A stretch of 36,174 nt of DNA from Terriglobia bacterium (GTDB taxonomy: Bacteria; Acidobacteriota; Terriglobia; Acidiferrales; UBA7541): the NCBI GenBank assembly GCA_020073585.1, contig JAIQEV010000039.1:1-36174 (forward strand), read 5' to 3'. Positions 1 through 8,249 of the stretch are shown here, one piece after another; position 1 is the stretch's first letter; each line of letters starts with the position of its first letter. Position numbers and translations under genes: made by a program. The notes below the pieces were generated by a model. That model ran no database searches, was not told the DNA's origin, and saw only the letters and a list, made by a program, of their open reading frames with translations.

Positions 1-106
1 AGCCAAGTCCCCAAAGGGTTTCGCGTTGTTCCCGGCGCGGCGCCCCGGCCTGCGGCCCCCAAGGTCCCGGTTACACGATTCCTACTTTCCTCTTCCGAGG
101 TGTGAA

Positions 107-1228
107 ATGGCAGACGAGAAATCGAAAATGCTGGACGCGGCGATCGCGCAGATCGAAAAGTCCTTCGGCAAGGGCTCGATCATGCGCCTTGGCAGCCGCG
201 ATGTACTGGTGCCCGTGAGCGTCATCCCCACCGGATGCCTCTCGCTGGACGCCGCGCTGGGCGTGGGCGGCTTTCCCCGCGGCCGGGTCATCGAGGTCTA
301 CGGCCCGGAATCCGGCGGTAAGACCACCATGACCCTGCACGTCATCGCCGAAGCGCAGCGCCTCGGCGGGCAGGCGGCCTTCATCGACGCCGAGCACGCG
401 CTGGACCCGGTGTATGCCCGCAAGCTGGGCGTGGACGTGGACAACCTGCTGGTGTCCCAGCCGGATAACGGCGAGCAGGCCCTGGAAATCGCCGAGACCT
501 TGATCCGCTCCGGCGGCGTGGATGTCGTCGTCGTGGACTCCGTCGCCGCGCTCGTTCCCAAGGCCGAACTCGAAGGCGAAATGGGCGATCCGCAGATGGG
601 CTTGCAGGCCCGCCTGATGTCCCAGGCCCTGCGCAAGCTCACCGGCATCGTTTCCAAGTCCAAGACCTGCCTGATCTTCATCAACCAGATCCGCGAAAAG
701 ATCGGCGTCATGTTCGGCAATCCGGAAACCACCACCGGCGGCCGCGCGCTCAAATTTTACGCCTCCATCCGTCTGGATATTCGCCGCATCCAGGCCATCA
801 AGGAAGGGGACAAGGTCGTCGGCTCGCGCACCCGCGGCAAGGTGGTGAAGAACAAGGTCGCCGCGCCGTTCCGCGAAGCCGAATTCGACATCCTCTACGG
901 CGAAGGCATCTCCCGCGAGGGCGACTTGCTCGACCTCGGCGTGGATAAGGGCCTCGTCGAGAAGAGCGGCACGTGGCTCAGCTACGGCAGCGAGCGCATG
1001 GGACAGGGCCGCGAGAATGCCCGCATCTTCCTCAAGGAAAATCCGGACATTCGCGGCAAGCTGGAAAGCGCCCTGCGCAAGAAGATGGAAATCCCCACCC
1101 CGGGCCTCGTGAACGGGGCTGCGGCTCCCGCGGCAACTCCGGCCGCAACGCCGGCGCCCAACGATCGGGCCATGGGCGCGGTGGCGGCCGCGGCGAAGGG
1201 CCGGCCGGTGAACGGGCCAACGCGCTAA
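107..1228 (+). CDS. recA: Recombinase RecA
   Basis: RecA forms ATP-dependent filaments on single-stranded DNA, drives strand exchange, and acts as co-protease for LexA self-cleavage. The 373-residue product shows Walker [10 protein letters not shown] at residues 66-74, the Walker B strand VVVDS at about 141-145, the [14 protein letters not shown] helix (about 164-177), and the [10 protein letters not shown] and [15 protein letters not shown] segments that form the DNA-binding loop area. The C-terminal tail after about residue 335 is Ala/Pro-rich and low in complexity, as is common in RecA. The ATG at 107 is chosen because homology starts there ([10 protein letters not shown]) and a purine-rich CGAGG lies just upstream. 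The frame stays open upstream to 26, but that part does not resemble RecA. lexA lies 6.4 kb downstream. Identification is certain. Confidence 0.98.
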   Translation: MADEKSKMLDAAIAQIEKSFGKGSIMRLGSRDVLVPVSVIPTGCLSLDAALGVGGFPRGRVIEVYGPESGGKTTMTLHVIAEAQRLGGQAAFIDAEHALDPVYARKLGVDVDNLLVSQPDNGEQALEIAETLIRSGGVDVVVVDSVAALVPKAELEGEMGDPQMGLQARLMSQALRKLTGIVSKSKTCLIFINQIREKIGVMFGNPETTTGGRALKFYASIRLDIRRIQAIKEGDKVVGSRTRGKVVKNKVAAPFREAEFDILYGEGISREGDLLDLGVDKGLVEKSGTWLSYGSERMGQGRENARIFLKENPDIRGKLESALRKKMEIPTPGLVNGAAAPAATPAATPAPNDRAMGAVAAAAKGRPVNGPTR

Positions 1229-1249
1229 GTGGAGACGTTGAAAAGGTAA

Positions 1250-1321
1250 AGAGTTGAAAGGCCGGGGGAGAGCCGCGCGGCGGTGCCTCGGACCCTTTCC
1301 CCTTTCAACTCTCTGCTTTTT
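1250..1321 (+). terminator. Probable recA terminator hairpin
   Basis: AGAGTTGAAAGG (1250-1261) is perfectly complementary to CCTTTCAACTCT (1301-1312), giving a 12-bp outer stem. A GC-rich inner palindrome (GCCGCGCGGC, about 1272-1281) sits in the loop, and a T-run (1316-1321) follows. This fits a factor-independent terminator, although the loop is long. Confidence 0.65.
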
Positions 1322-1399
1322 ACTCTTTTCAGCGCTTCCACCTTTCCACCCTTGAACTTTCTTCGCCTCTGCGTACCTGCCCCTTTGGACAGAGTTGAT

Positions 1400-1427
1400 T
1401 TCACAGCACATGTCCTCGTACTAGAAT
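1400..1427 (+). promoter_or_regulatory. Candidate promoter of the transpeptidase gene
   Basis: TTCACA (1400-1405) and TAGAAT (1422-1427) are separated by 16 nt, each one base from the sigma-70 consensus. They lie about 107 nt upstream of the chosen start. Predicted by eye only. Confidence 0.4.
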
Positions 1428-1533
1428 CTGCGGGCTATTGCCTATCCCCGTCCGCTTCCCTACAATCGCTGTTGCCTTGGTCGCGGGCATGCCATGCGGC
1501 AGGGGCCTTTCCGGGGGCGTGGAAGTGGGGACT

Positions 1534-2652
1534 ATGAAGCGGGCAGCCAGGATGTCGCGAAACGTGTTGGCCATTGTGCTGGCCTGGGCCTGTGCTGTTC
1601 CGGCAGTCGCCGCCCCGCCGGCGGCCGGCGGCAAGGCCAGCATGCGCGCGTCGCGGCATGGCAAGGGCCATGCGCCGTCGCGGTTCCGCGGCGTGCCCAC
1701 CTTTGCCGATTCCACCAGCGAAGACAACGCCGCATTCGACGAGCCGGTCATCCGCGAGGCGGCCGTCGAGGCCCTGGGCCGCTACAACGGCACGGTCGTG
1801 GCCGTGGATCCCAATACCGGGCGCATCCTGAGCATCGTCAACCAGAAGCTGGCCTTCTCCAATGGCACCATTCCGTGCTCGACCATCAAGCCCACGATTG
1901 CCGTCGCCGCCCTCGAAGAGGACGTCATCACCCGCGACACCATGCTCAAGGTCGGGCGCCGCAAGTACATGAACCTCACCGAGGCCATGGCCCATTCCAA
2001 TAACCAATTTTTCGAAGAGCTGGGCCGGCGCATGGGCTTCGCGACCGTCTCGCGCTACGCCAAGCTGCTGGGACTCGGCGAGCTCTCCGGCTACAACTTG
2101 CCCGAGGAGCATCCCGGACTTTTCCCGGCGATCGCGCCGGCGCGCGGCGGCGTGGCGCGCATGTCCAGCTTCGGCGAAGGCATCCAGATGACGCCCCTGC
2201 AACTGGCCTCGCTGGCCTCCGCGGTGGCCAACGGCGGAACGCTCTACTATCTGCAGTATCCCCGCACGGCGGAAGAACGCGCGAATTTCGCGCCCCGCGT
2301 GAAGCGCCAGCTCGATATCGCCCCGCTGCTGCCCCCGGTCCGCGAAGGCATGCTCGCGGCGGTCCTCTACGGTACCGGCAAAGCCAGCTTCGACCAGGGC
2401 GGCGACGAACTGGCCCTGGGCAAGACCGGCACCTGCTCGGACGACAAGTCCCGCGTGGGCTGGTTTGTTTCCTACGCCGACGAAGCCCGCCCCAAGATCG
2501 CCCTGGTGGTTCTCCTGCGCGGTAGCAGTCACCGCGTCATGGGCCCCACGGCCGCCGTGGTCGCCGGCCGCATCTACCGCAAGCTGCGCGAGCAGAACTA
2601 TTTTGCCGAGGTGCCGCACCGCAGCGAATGGATTGGCGCGTCCGGCAACTGA
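1534..2652 (+). CDS. Penicillin-binding transpeptidase-domain protein (minimal)
   Basis: A penicillin-binding transpeptidase (serine DD-transpeptidase) that would cross-link peptidoglycan outside the membrane. All three active-site motifs are present in order: S116-T-I-K119, S155-N-N157 and K297-T-G299. The sequence TVVAVDPNTGRILSIVNQ (about 88-105) is the usual first strand region of this fold. Residues 1-27 form a signal peptide or signal anchor (VLAIVLAWACAVPAVAA). At 372 residues it has no transglycosylase domain and no room for the class B pedestal domain, so it is far shorter than division or elongation PBPs (about 550-700). The start at 1534 is preferred because a purine run (GTGGGG) precedes it and the signal peptide begins there; the frame is open up to 1438. 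An M23 peptidase follows 230 nt downstream. It could alternatively be an inactive regulator or a carboxypeptidase, but the intact catalytic residues argue for activity. Confidence 0.85.
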   Translation: MKRAARMSRNVLAIVLAWACAVPAVAAPPAAGGKASMRASRHGKGHAPSRFRGVPTFADSTSEDNAAFDEPVIREAAVEALGRYNGTVVAVDPNTGRILSIVNQKLAFSNGTIPCSTIKPTIAVAALEEDVITRDTMLKVGRRKYMNLTEAMAHSNNQFFEELGRRMGFATVSRYAKLLGLGELSGYNLPEEHPGLFPAIAPARGGVARMSSFGEGIQMTPLQLASLASAVANGGTLYYLQYPRTAEERANFAPRVKRQLDIAPLLPPVREGMLAAVLYGTGKASFDQGGDELALGKTGTCSDDKSRVGWFVSYADEARPKIALVVLLRGSSHRVMGPTAAVVAGRIYRKLREQNYFAEVPHRSEWIGASGN

Positions 2653-2894
2653 GCCGGCTTTCCTTGCCGCTTTCCCTCCCGGGCCTCTTTCTCGCGGCTT
2701 CTCTGGCGTATCTTTCTCCGCACCGGCCCCGCGATCTTTCTTTGACTGCCGCTTCTGCTTGAGACAAAAGAGGTGTGCGGAGTAAGCTAGGAGGCTCTTT
2801 GTCCGGGGGCTCTCCGCGGGAAGCATCGGGGATCGGGCAAATGCCGAAGTGATGCGGAAAATTTCCGGGGGCGGAGTGTGACTTGGGGACCATC

Positions 2895-4187
2895 GTGAAT
2901 CGTCGTTTTGCCGTGGTGCTTCTGGCGCTCTTCTGCGCCGGGGCGGGGGTGCTCGGCTACGTGTTCCGCTCGCGGCTGGCGGCCACCGAGGCCTTTCAGC
3001 ACGAAGTCCAGTTGGCGCAGGAAGAAGCCGCGTGGGCCCGGCAGCAGAGCGTGCTGCCGGCGGAGAAGAAAATTCCCGCGGGTGAGAATTTCATGGCCGC
3101 GCTCGAGAAGTTCGGGCTGAGCGCCGAAGAGGCGGCTGGCGCTTCGGCGGCCGCGCAGCGGGCCTTCAACCTGCGCCAGATACGCGCGGGCAACATGCTC
3201 ACCGTCGGCCGTTCCGTGGACGGCGGCCTGCGCACCATCGAATATCGCATCGACCCCGAGCGGCTGCTGCGCATCGTGCCCGCGCCGGCGGACGGCAGCT
3301 TTTCCGCGGAAGTGCGCACGCTCGCCGCCAAGACCGAGATCGTCGTGGTGAGCGGGCAGGTGGACGATTCGCTGTTCAACGCCGTCGAGCGTGCCGGCGA
3401 ATCCGCGGAGCTGGCCATGCGCCTCGCGGAAATCTTCGGTTACGACCTCGATTTCTACACCGACCCCCGGCGCGGCGACACCTTCCGCGTGGTCCTCGAG
3501 AAAAAGAAATACGCCGGGGGGCAGGGCGCGAGCTACGGAAAGATTTTCGTGGCCGAATACAACAACGGCGGCCATCCCTACCAGGCCTTGCTGTTCCACG
3601 ACTCCGGCGGCCGGCCCGCGTATTACGCGGCCAACGGCAACTCCCTGCAGAAGGCCTTTCTGCGCTCCCCGCTGAAGTTCGGCGCGCGCATCACCTCGCA
3701 TTTCAGCAACGCGCGCCTGCATCCCATCCTGAAGACCCGCCGCCCGCACCTGGGCGTGGACTACGGCGCGCCGGTGGGCACCCCCGTGCAGACCATCGGC
3801 AGCGGGCGCGTGCTCTTTGCCGGGCGCAAGGGCGGCGAAGGCAACCTGGTGCAGATCGCCCACGCCAACGGCTACGAAACCATGTACCTGCACCTCTCGC
3901 GCATGTTCGTGCGCCCCGGCGAGCACGTGGACATCGGCAAGGTCATCGGCCTGGTCGGCAGCACCGGCCTTTCCACCGGGCCGCATCTCGATTTCCGCTT
4001 TCTGCAGCGCGGCAAATACAAAAACTTCGAGCACCTCGGCCTGCCGCCCGCCGACCCCGTCTCCAAGCGCGACCGGCCCGAATTTGAGACCGTCCGCGAC
4101 AAATGGCTGCCCTTGCTGAAAAATCCCGCGCTGCTCCAGGCCAGTGCGCTCCCGGCTGGCCCGCCGCCGGCCTCCCGCGGCAAATAA
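2895..4187 (+). CDS. M23 family peptidoglycan endopeptidase (LytM domain)
   Basis: A secreted or membrane-anchored murein hydrolase of the M23/LytM family, predicted to cut peptide cross-bridges in the periplasm. An N-terminal membrane segment (AVVLLALFCAGAGVLGYVF) is followed by a short alpha-helical part and an OapA/Csd3-like middle region (about residues 60-250, including IRAGNMLTVGRSVDGGLRTIEY). The LytM domain occupies about 260-385, with HxxxD (H285...D289), YLHLS (H333) and GPHLDFRF (H364). In canonical M23 enzymes the last motif is HxH; here its second His is Asp366. GTG at 2895 is chosen because GGGG lies 6 nt upstream; TTG at 2883 with GGCGGAG upstream is an equally possible start, 4 residues longer. 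It lies 230 nt behind the transpeptidase gene and convergent with korB. Confidence 0.88.
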   Translation: MNRRFAVVLLALFCAGAGVLGYVFRSRLAATEAFQHEVQLAQEEAAWARQQSVLPAEKKIPAGENFMAALEKFGLSAEEAAGASAAAQRAFNLRQIRAGNMLTVGRSVDGGLRTIEYRIDPERLLRIVPAPADGSFSAEVRTLAAKTEIVVVSGQVDDSLFNAVERAGESAELAMRLAEIFGYDLDFYTDPRRGDTFRVVLEKKKYAGGQGASYGKIFVAEYNNGGHPYQALLFHDSGGRPAYYAANGNSLQKAFLRSPLKFGARITSHFSNARLHPILKTRRPHLGVDYGAPVGTPVQTIGSGRVLFAGRKGGEGNLVQIAHANGYETMYLHLSRMFVRPGEHVDIGKVIGLVGSTGLSTGPHLDFRFLQRGKYKNFEHLGLPPADPVSKRDRPEFETVRDKWLPLLKNPALLQASALPAGPPPASRGK

Positions 4188-4225
4188 CCGGGACAGTTAA
4201 GAACGGGCCGTCGAAAGTCTGGGCA

Positions 4226-4268
4226 ACAAATAAAACGGGCGCCGAAACCTTTATGGTCGCGGCGCCCG
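4226..4268 (-). terminator. Terminator of the korAB operon
   Basis: Read on the minus strand, CGGGCGCCG (4260-4268) pairs with CGGCGCCCG (4236-4244), a 9-bp stem with a 15-nt loop, followed by TTTTATTTG. This fits a factor-independent terminator downstream of korB. Being in a convergent spacer it may also slow transcription from the M23 gene. Confidence 0.6.
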
Positions 4269-4282
4269 CAGTATTCTCGGAT

Positions 4283-4300
4283 GCCGGGCAAAAGCCCGGC
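4283..4300. repeat. Short palindromic hairpin
   Basis: GCCGGGC-AAAA-GCCCGGC forms a perfect 7-bp stem with a tetraloop, in the convergent spacer between the M23 gene and korB. No T-run follows on either strand, so it is more like a REP-type element than a terminator. Confidence 0.5.
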
Positions 4301-4315
4301 TCTGCACGGTCTGCC

Positions 4316-5344
4316 CTACTTCACTTCCCAGGTGTCGCCCGCGCGGAAGAGCTTCGCGAGGTCGCCGCGGCCCTTCTTGGCCGTGACTTCCTTGAGTTGG
4401 TCGTTCATCACGTCTTCATAGCGCGGCAGGTCGTCCCAGGCGCGCAGCACCCCGATGGGCGTGGGGAAGCCGGGGCGGTGCTCCATGTGCGAGAGCAGGA
4501 AGGCGTAGGACGCGCGGGGATGATGGGCATCGTGGACGATGAGGTCCTTCTCCGTGTACTTGTCCCCCAGCGGCACGACTTCGATGTCCCCGTCGGCCAG
4601 GCGCCGGATGCCCTTGTCGCGGTTCTTGCCGAAGACCAGCGGCTTGCCGTGCTCCAACTGGATGACGTGCTCGCTGCGCGCATCCTTCTCGGTGATGCCT
4701 TCCCAGGCCCCGTTATTGAAGATGTTGCAGTTCTGCAGGATCTCGATGAACGCCGACCCGCGATGCACCGCCGCGTGCTTCAGGGTGTCCTTCAGGTGCG
4801 CCTGGAAAACGTCCACGGAGCGCGCCACGAACGTGGCTTCCGAGCCGATGGCCAGCGAAATCGGATTGAAGGGCCGGTCGGGCGAGCCGTAGGGCGTGGA
4901 CTTGGTCACCTTGTGGTATTCCGAGGTCGGCGAATACTGGCCTTTGGTCAGGCCGTAGATGCGGTTGTTGAAGAGCAGCACCTTGATGCCCACGTTGCGC
5001 CGCAGCATGTGGATCGTGTGATTGCCGCCGATGGCCAGCGCGTCGCCGTCCCCCGTGGCCACCCACACGTCCAGGTCCGGGCGCACGGCCTTGATCCCCG
5101 TGGCCACCGCCGGCGCGCGCCCGTGGATCGAATGGAACCCGTAGGTGTTCATGTAGTACGGGAATCGGCTGGAGCAGCCGATGCCGCTCACCACCACGAA
5201 CTTTTCCCGCGGGATGCCCAGCTCCGGGAACACCGACTGCACCGCGGAAAGTATCGCGTAATCCCCGCAGCCGGGGCACCAGCGCACTTCCTGGTCGGTC
5301 TGAAAATCTTTTTTCGTGAGTTGCGGTAGCGCGGCCGTGGTCAT
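4316..5344 (-). CDS. korB: 2-oxoacid:ferredoxin oxidoreductase, beta subunit
   Basis: TPP- and Fe-S-containing beta subunit of a 2-oxoacid:ferredoxin oxidoreductase, most likely the 2-oxoglutarate enzyme, which oxidatively decarboxylates 2-oxoglutarate to succinyl-CoA and reduces ferredoxin. The 342-residue product has the N-terminal CPGCGDY motif (C23, C26), GIGCSSR (C57) and a later Cys in LQNCNIFNNG (C206), matching the four [4Fe-4S] ligands of this family. The TPP-Mg motif is GDGDALAIGGNH (98-109) followed by NNRIYGLTKGQ (127-137). The ATG at 5344 is preferred over an upstream ATG at 5383 because an AGGGAGAG ribosome-binding site precedes it and homologs start with this MTT segment. It lies 110 nt downstream of korA on the same strand. 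Substrate choice (2-oxoglutarate versus another 2-oxoacid) is inferred from the overall match to KorB. Confidence 0.92.
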   Translation of the reverse strand: MTTAALPQLTKKDFQTDQEVRWCPGCGDYAILSAVQSVFPELGIPREKFVVVSGIGCSSRFPYYMNTYGFHSIHGRAPAVATGIKAVRPDLDVWVATGDGDALAIGGNHTIHMLRRNVGIKVLLFNNRIYGLTKGQYSPTSEYHKVTKSTPYGSPDRPFNPISLAIGSEATFVARSVDVFQAHLKDTLKHAAVHRGSAFIEILQNCNIFNNGAWEGITEKDARSEHVIQLEHGKPLVFGKNRDKGIRRLADGDIEVVPLGDKYTEKDLIVHDAHHPRASYAFLLSHMEHRPGFPTPIGVLRAWDDLPRYEDVMNDQLKEVTAKKGRGDLAKLFRAGDTWEVK

Positions 5345-5398
5345 GTTCGACTCTCCCTGATTCCTTCCGGTTGCTGCTGCCATTCCCGGGCGAAGAGC

Positions 5399-5444
5399 GA
5401 TTCCTCGCGGAGTTTACCCCGCCCCTGACGGGGCCCGGAATGAC
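5399..5444. repeat. Degenerate palindromic element between korA and korB
   Basis: ATTCCTCGCGG and CGGAATGAC flank a GCCCC-TGAC-GGGGC hairpin (5421-5434). The outer parts resemble the two ends of the repeat that is abundant at 30.0-31.2 kb (ATTCCTCACTTCG...CGGAATGACA), so this is probably a divergent member carrying an extra hairpin. Confidence 0.4.
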
Positions 5445-5454
5445 GAAACTGTTT

Positions 5455-7314
5455 TCAGACGCCCAGCAGTTCTTCGATTTTCACTTCCAGCTCGTTCTGC
5501 TTGAACGGCCGCCCCTGAATCTTGTTCAGCCCGATGGCGTCCACCAGATACTTGGCGCGCAGCACCCACAGCAGCTGGCCCATGTTCAGCTCGGGGACGA
5601 GCACTTTCTTGTAGCGCTTCATCACCTCCCCGAGGTTCTTCGGCAGCGGGTTCAGGTGCCGCAGATGCACGTGCCCGATGCGCCGCCCCTTGGCCCGCTG
5701 CGGCTTCACCGCCGCGGTGATCGAGCCGCAGGTCGAGCCCCAGCCGATGATCAGCAGGTCGCCCTCCGCGTCGCCCTCGGGCACCGCGTCCGGAATGTCC
5801 TGCGCGATGCCCGCGACTTTGGCGGCGCGGATGCGCACCATGTTTTCGTGGTTCAGCGGCTCGTAGTTGATGTTCCCGCTGCCGTCCTTCTTCTCCAGGC
5901 CCCCGATGCGATGCTCCAGCCCGGGCGTCCCGGGCACGGCCCAGGGCCGCGCCAGCGTTTGCGGGTCGCGCTTGTAAGGTTCATACGTTGCGGGATCCGT
6001 GGCGAAGCTCACCGGAATGGCCGGAATGTCCTCGATCTCCGGGATGCGCCAGGGCCCGGAGCCGTTGGCCAGGTAGCCGTCGGTGAGCACAATCACCGGC
6101 ACCATGTATTTGAGCGCGATGCGGCACGCTTCCACCGCGACCCAGAAGCAGTCCGCCGGCGTGGACGCCGCCAGAACCGGGATGGGCGCCTCGGAATTGC
6201 GTCCGAACAGCGCCTGCAGCAGGTCCGCCTGCTCGGTCTTGGTCGGCAGCCCGGTGGACGGCCCGCCGCGCTGCACGTCCACGATGACCATGGGCAGTTC
6301 GGTCATCACTGCCAGCCCCATCGCTTCGGTCTTGAGCGCCATGCCCGGGCCCGAAGTCGTGGTGAGGGCCAGCGCGCCGGCGTACGACGCGCCGATCGTC
6401 GAAGTCATGGCCGCGATTTCGTCTTCCGCCTGGAACGTCATCACCCCGAAATTCTTGTACTGCGAAAGCTCGTGCAGGATATCCGACGCCGGGGTGATCG
6501 GATAGGAGCCCAGAAACAGCGTCAGCCCGGATTTTTGCGCCGCGGTGACGAAGCCCAGCGCCAGCGCCTGGTTGCCGCTCAGGCTGCGGTAGAAGCCCTT
6601 TTCCAGCTTGGCCGGGGGAATTTCGTAGCTCACCTGGAACGCTTCGGTGGCTTCGCAGTAGCTGTAGCCCGCCTTCAGCGCCAGCTTGTTGGCTTCCGCC
6701 ACCAGCGGCTTCTTGCTGAACTTCTCGTCGATCCACCGGAAAGTGGGGTCCATCGAGCGGTTGTAGAGCCAGTAGCACATGCCCAGCGCGAAGAAGTTCT
6801 TGCAGCGGTCCATGGCCTTGGCGTCGATGCCCAGGTGCTGCAGCGCGGCGCGCGTCAGCCGCTGCGCCTCCACCGAGAACAGCCGGTACTTGTCCAGGGA
6901 ATGGTCCTCCAGCGGATTGCTGGTCATCTGCGCCTTGCGCAGGTCCCCTTCCTTGAAGGCGTCGCTGTTCACGATCAGGATGCCGTTGGCCTTCAGGTCC
7001 GCCAGGTTCATCTTCAGCGCCGCCGGATTCATGGCGATCAACACGTCCACCGCGTCGCCCGGCGTGTACACCTCGCTCGAGGAAAAATGCAGTTGGTAGC
7101 CGCTGACCCCGGGCAGCGTGCCCGCGGGCGCGCGGATCTCCGCGGGGTAGTCCGGAAAGGTGGCGATGTCGTTGCCGTACAGCGCGACGGTGTTGGTGAA
7201 CTGGCTGCCGGTAATCTGCATGCCGTCGCCGGAGTCCCCGGCGAAGCGGATGACCGCCTGTTCGATGACTTCGCGCTTGCTTTTTGCGAGAGGTGTTTCC
7301 GCGAGAGTGGACAT
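5455..7314 (-). CDS. korA: 2-oxoacid:ferredoxin oxidoreductase, fused gamma-alpha subunit
   Basis: Partner of KorB. The 619-residue protein is a natural fusion: an N-terminal gamma domain (about residues 18-205, beginning RFAGDSGDGMQITGSQFTN) followed by the alpha (pyrimidine-binding and transketolase C-terminal) domains (about 230-619) with the signature GSYPITPASDILHEL. The length matches the usual KorA of soil bacteria. Together KorAB would feed succinyl-CoA and reduced ferredoxin into central metabolism. ATG at 7314 is chosen because the preceding in-frame region (to 7446) is unlike the family and the gamma domain begins shortly after MSTLAETPLAKSKREV. It is first gene of the korAB operon, divergent from lexA. 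A candidate extended -10 lies about 125 nt upstream. Confidence 0.93.
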   Translation of the reverse strand: MSTLAETPLAKSKREVIEQAVIRFAGDSGDGMQITGSQFTNTVALYGNDIATFPDYPAEIRAPAGTLPGVSGYQLHFSSSEVYTPGDAVDVLIAMNPAALKMNLADLKANGILIVNSDAFKEGDLRKAQMTSNPLEDHSLDKYRLFSVEAQRLTRAALQHLGIDAKAMDRCKNFFALGMCYWLYNRSMDPTFRWIDEKFSKKPLVAEANKLALKAGYSYCEATEAFQVSYEIPPAKLEKGFYRSLSGNQALALGFVTAAQKSGLTLFLGSYPITPASDILHELSQYKNFGVMTFQAEDEIAAMTSTIGASYAGALALTTTSGPGMALKTEAMGLAVMTELPMVIVDVQRGGPSTGLPTKTEQADLLQALFGRNSEAPIPVLAASTPADCFWVAVEACRIALKYMVPVIVLTDGYLANGSGPWRIPEIEDIPAIPVSFATDPATYEPYKRDPQTLARPWAVPGTPGLEHRIGGLEKKDGSGNINYEPLNHENMVRIRAAKVAGIAQDIPDAVPEGDAEGDLLIIGWGSTCGSITAAVKPQRAKGRRIGHVHLRHLNPLPKNLGEVMKRYKKVLVPELNMGQLLWVLRAKYLVDAIGLNKIQGRPFKQNELEVKIEELLGV

Positions 7315-7436
7315 GGTGACGCGTGACCCCGATGGTTGCTGATGTCTCCCCGCATACGGCGCGAGGAGTTGCGGCGCCCGGGCTTCGCGGCGAGCAGGTT
7401 CTTCGAGGACGAAGTACCGGGAGCCCGCAAACAGAA

Positions 7437-7445
7437 ATATTAGCA
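7437..7445 (-). promoter_or_regulatory. Candidate extended -10 of korAB
   Basis: On the minus strand TGCTAATAT fits the extended -10 pattern TGnTATAAT with one mismatch in the hexamer. No convincing -35 was found 16-18 nt upstream, which is common for extended -10 promoters. It implies a leader of roughly 115 nt. Confidence 0.35.
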
Positions 7446-7532
7446 CAACCGGGCGCCGTGGCGCGGCGCTGTGTCCAAAACGGGAAGCCGCGCGAAAAAA
7501 ACGGACCCGCGAACGGCCCGCAAACTCTTTGC

Positions 7533-7561
7533 TTGACGTTCGCTTTGTGTTCGCCTAGAGT
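7533..7561 (+). promoter_or_regulatory. lexA promoter with embedded SOS box
   Basis: TTGACG (7533-7538) and TAGAGT (7556-7561) are separated by exactly 17 nt and form a good sigma-70 promoter. Overlapping the end of the -35 and filling the spacer is GTTC-N7-GTTC (7538-7552), the direct-repeat LexA operator best known from Alphaproteobacteria. LexA bound there would block RNA polymerase, giving autorepression. Confidence 0.75.
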
Positions 7562-7625
7562 AAAAGGCGAAACTGTGCCGCGCCCTGTTTCCGCAGCGGG
7601 CGCCCCGGCACAGAGGAGGCGCGCG

Positions 7626-8249
7626 ATGGCTCTGACCAAGCGGCAGAAGGAAGTCCTCGATTTTCTGGTGTCCTTCGAAACCAAGCACGGCTACGCGCCG
7701 AGTTTCGAGGAGATCGGCAAGGGCCTGAAGCTGACCTCCCTCGCCACCGTGCACAAGCACATCACCACTCTCGAGAAGAAGGGCTTCATCCGCCGCGGCT
7801 ACAACCAGAGCCGCTCCATCGAGATCGTGCAGCTCCCCAAGCCCGTGAAGGAGCAGGTGCTGGACCGCCGCGTCCAAGAACTGCCCCTGGTCGGGCGCAT
7901 CGCCGCTGGCCGGCCGCTGGAAGCGGTCGAGGATCGCGAGACCATCTCCCTCGGCGATTTTGCGCGCGGCGCCACCACCTTTGTGCTGCAGGTCAAGGGC
8001 AGCTCCATGATCGAGGACCACATCCTGGACGGCGATTACGTGGTCTGCGAGCAGACCCAGGTGGCCAATGCCGGCGATATCGTGGTGGCCCTGGTGGGCG
8101 GGGAAGAGGCCACGCTGAAGCGCTTCTACCGCGAAGGCGCGGGGAAGATCCGCCTGCAGCCGGCGAATTCGGAGATGGCCCCGATCGTGGTGCCGGCCGG
8201 CGACGTCAAGATTCAGGGCCGCGTCGTCAGCGTGCTGCGTAAGTACTGA
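7626..8249 (+). CDS. lexA: SOS repressor LexA
   Basis: Transcriptional repressor of the DNA-damage regulon, inactivated by RecA-stimulated self-cleavage. The 207-residue product has an N-terminal winged helix (MALTKRQKEVLDFL, GKGLKLTSLATVHKHITTLEKKG cut into helices at about 31-53) and a C-terminal S24 peptidase domain. Cleavage is predicted between A94 and G95 (RIAAGRP). The catalytic dyad is S127 in GSSM and K165 in ATLKR. The usual Asp of GDSM is Ser here. The start at 7626 is clear: GAGGAGG lies 6 nt upstream and the family begins at this point, while the frame stays open to 7323. The promoter carries its own operator. The pyruvate carboxylase gene follows after 211 nt. Confidence 0.97.
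   Translation: MALTKRQKEVLDFLVSFETKHGYAPSFEEIGKGLKLTSLATVHKHITTLEKKGFIRRGYNQSRSIEIVQLPKPVKEQVLDRRVQELPLVGRIAAGRPLEAVEDRETISLGDFARGATTFVLQVKGSSMIEDHILDGDYVVCEQTQVANAGDIVVALVGGEEATLKRFYREGAGKIRLQPANSEMAPIVVPAGDVKIQGRVVSVLRKY

Larger units (their letters stand above)
1229..1533 (+). other. Intergenic region between recA and the transpeptidase gene
   Basis: No gene is seen in this stretch. It holds the recA terminator hairpin in its first third and a candidate promoter at its end; the rest is pyrimidine-rich sequence without recognisable coding content. Confidence 0.6.
7315..7625. other. Divergent korA/lexA intergenic region
   Basis: No gene is seen. It contains the korA leader and candidate promoter on the minus strand and the lexA promoter with its SOS operator on the plus strand, described separately. 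Confidence 0.7.

Noticed and set aside
18-31. LexA operator before recA
   Set aside because: GTTT-N6-GTTC differs from GTTC-N7-GTTC in both one half-site and spacing. The true operator may lie before the window start.
71-1411. Minus-strand open frame opposite recA
   Set aside because: The plus strand is unambiguous RecA; the antisense frame has no domain and is a GC-rich shadow.
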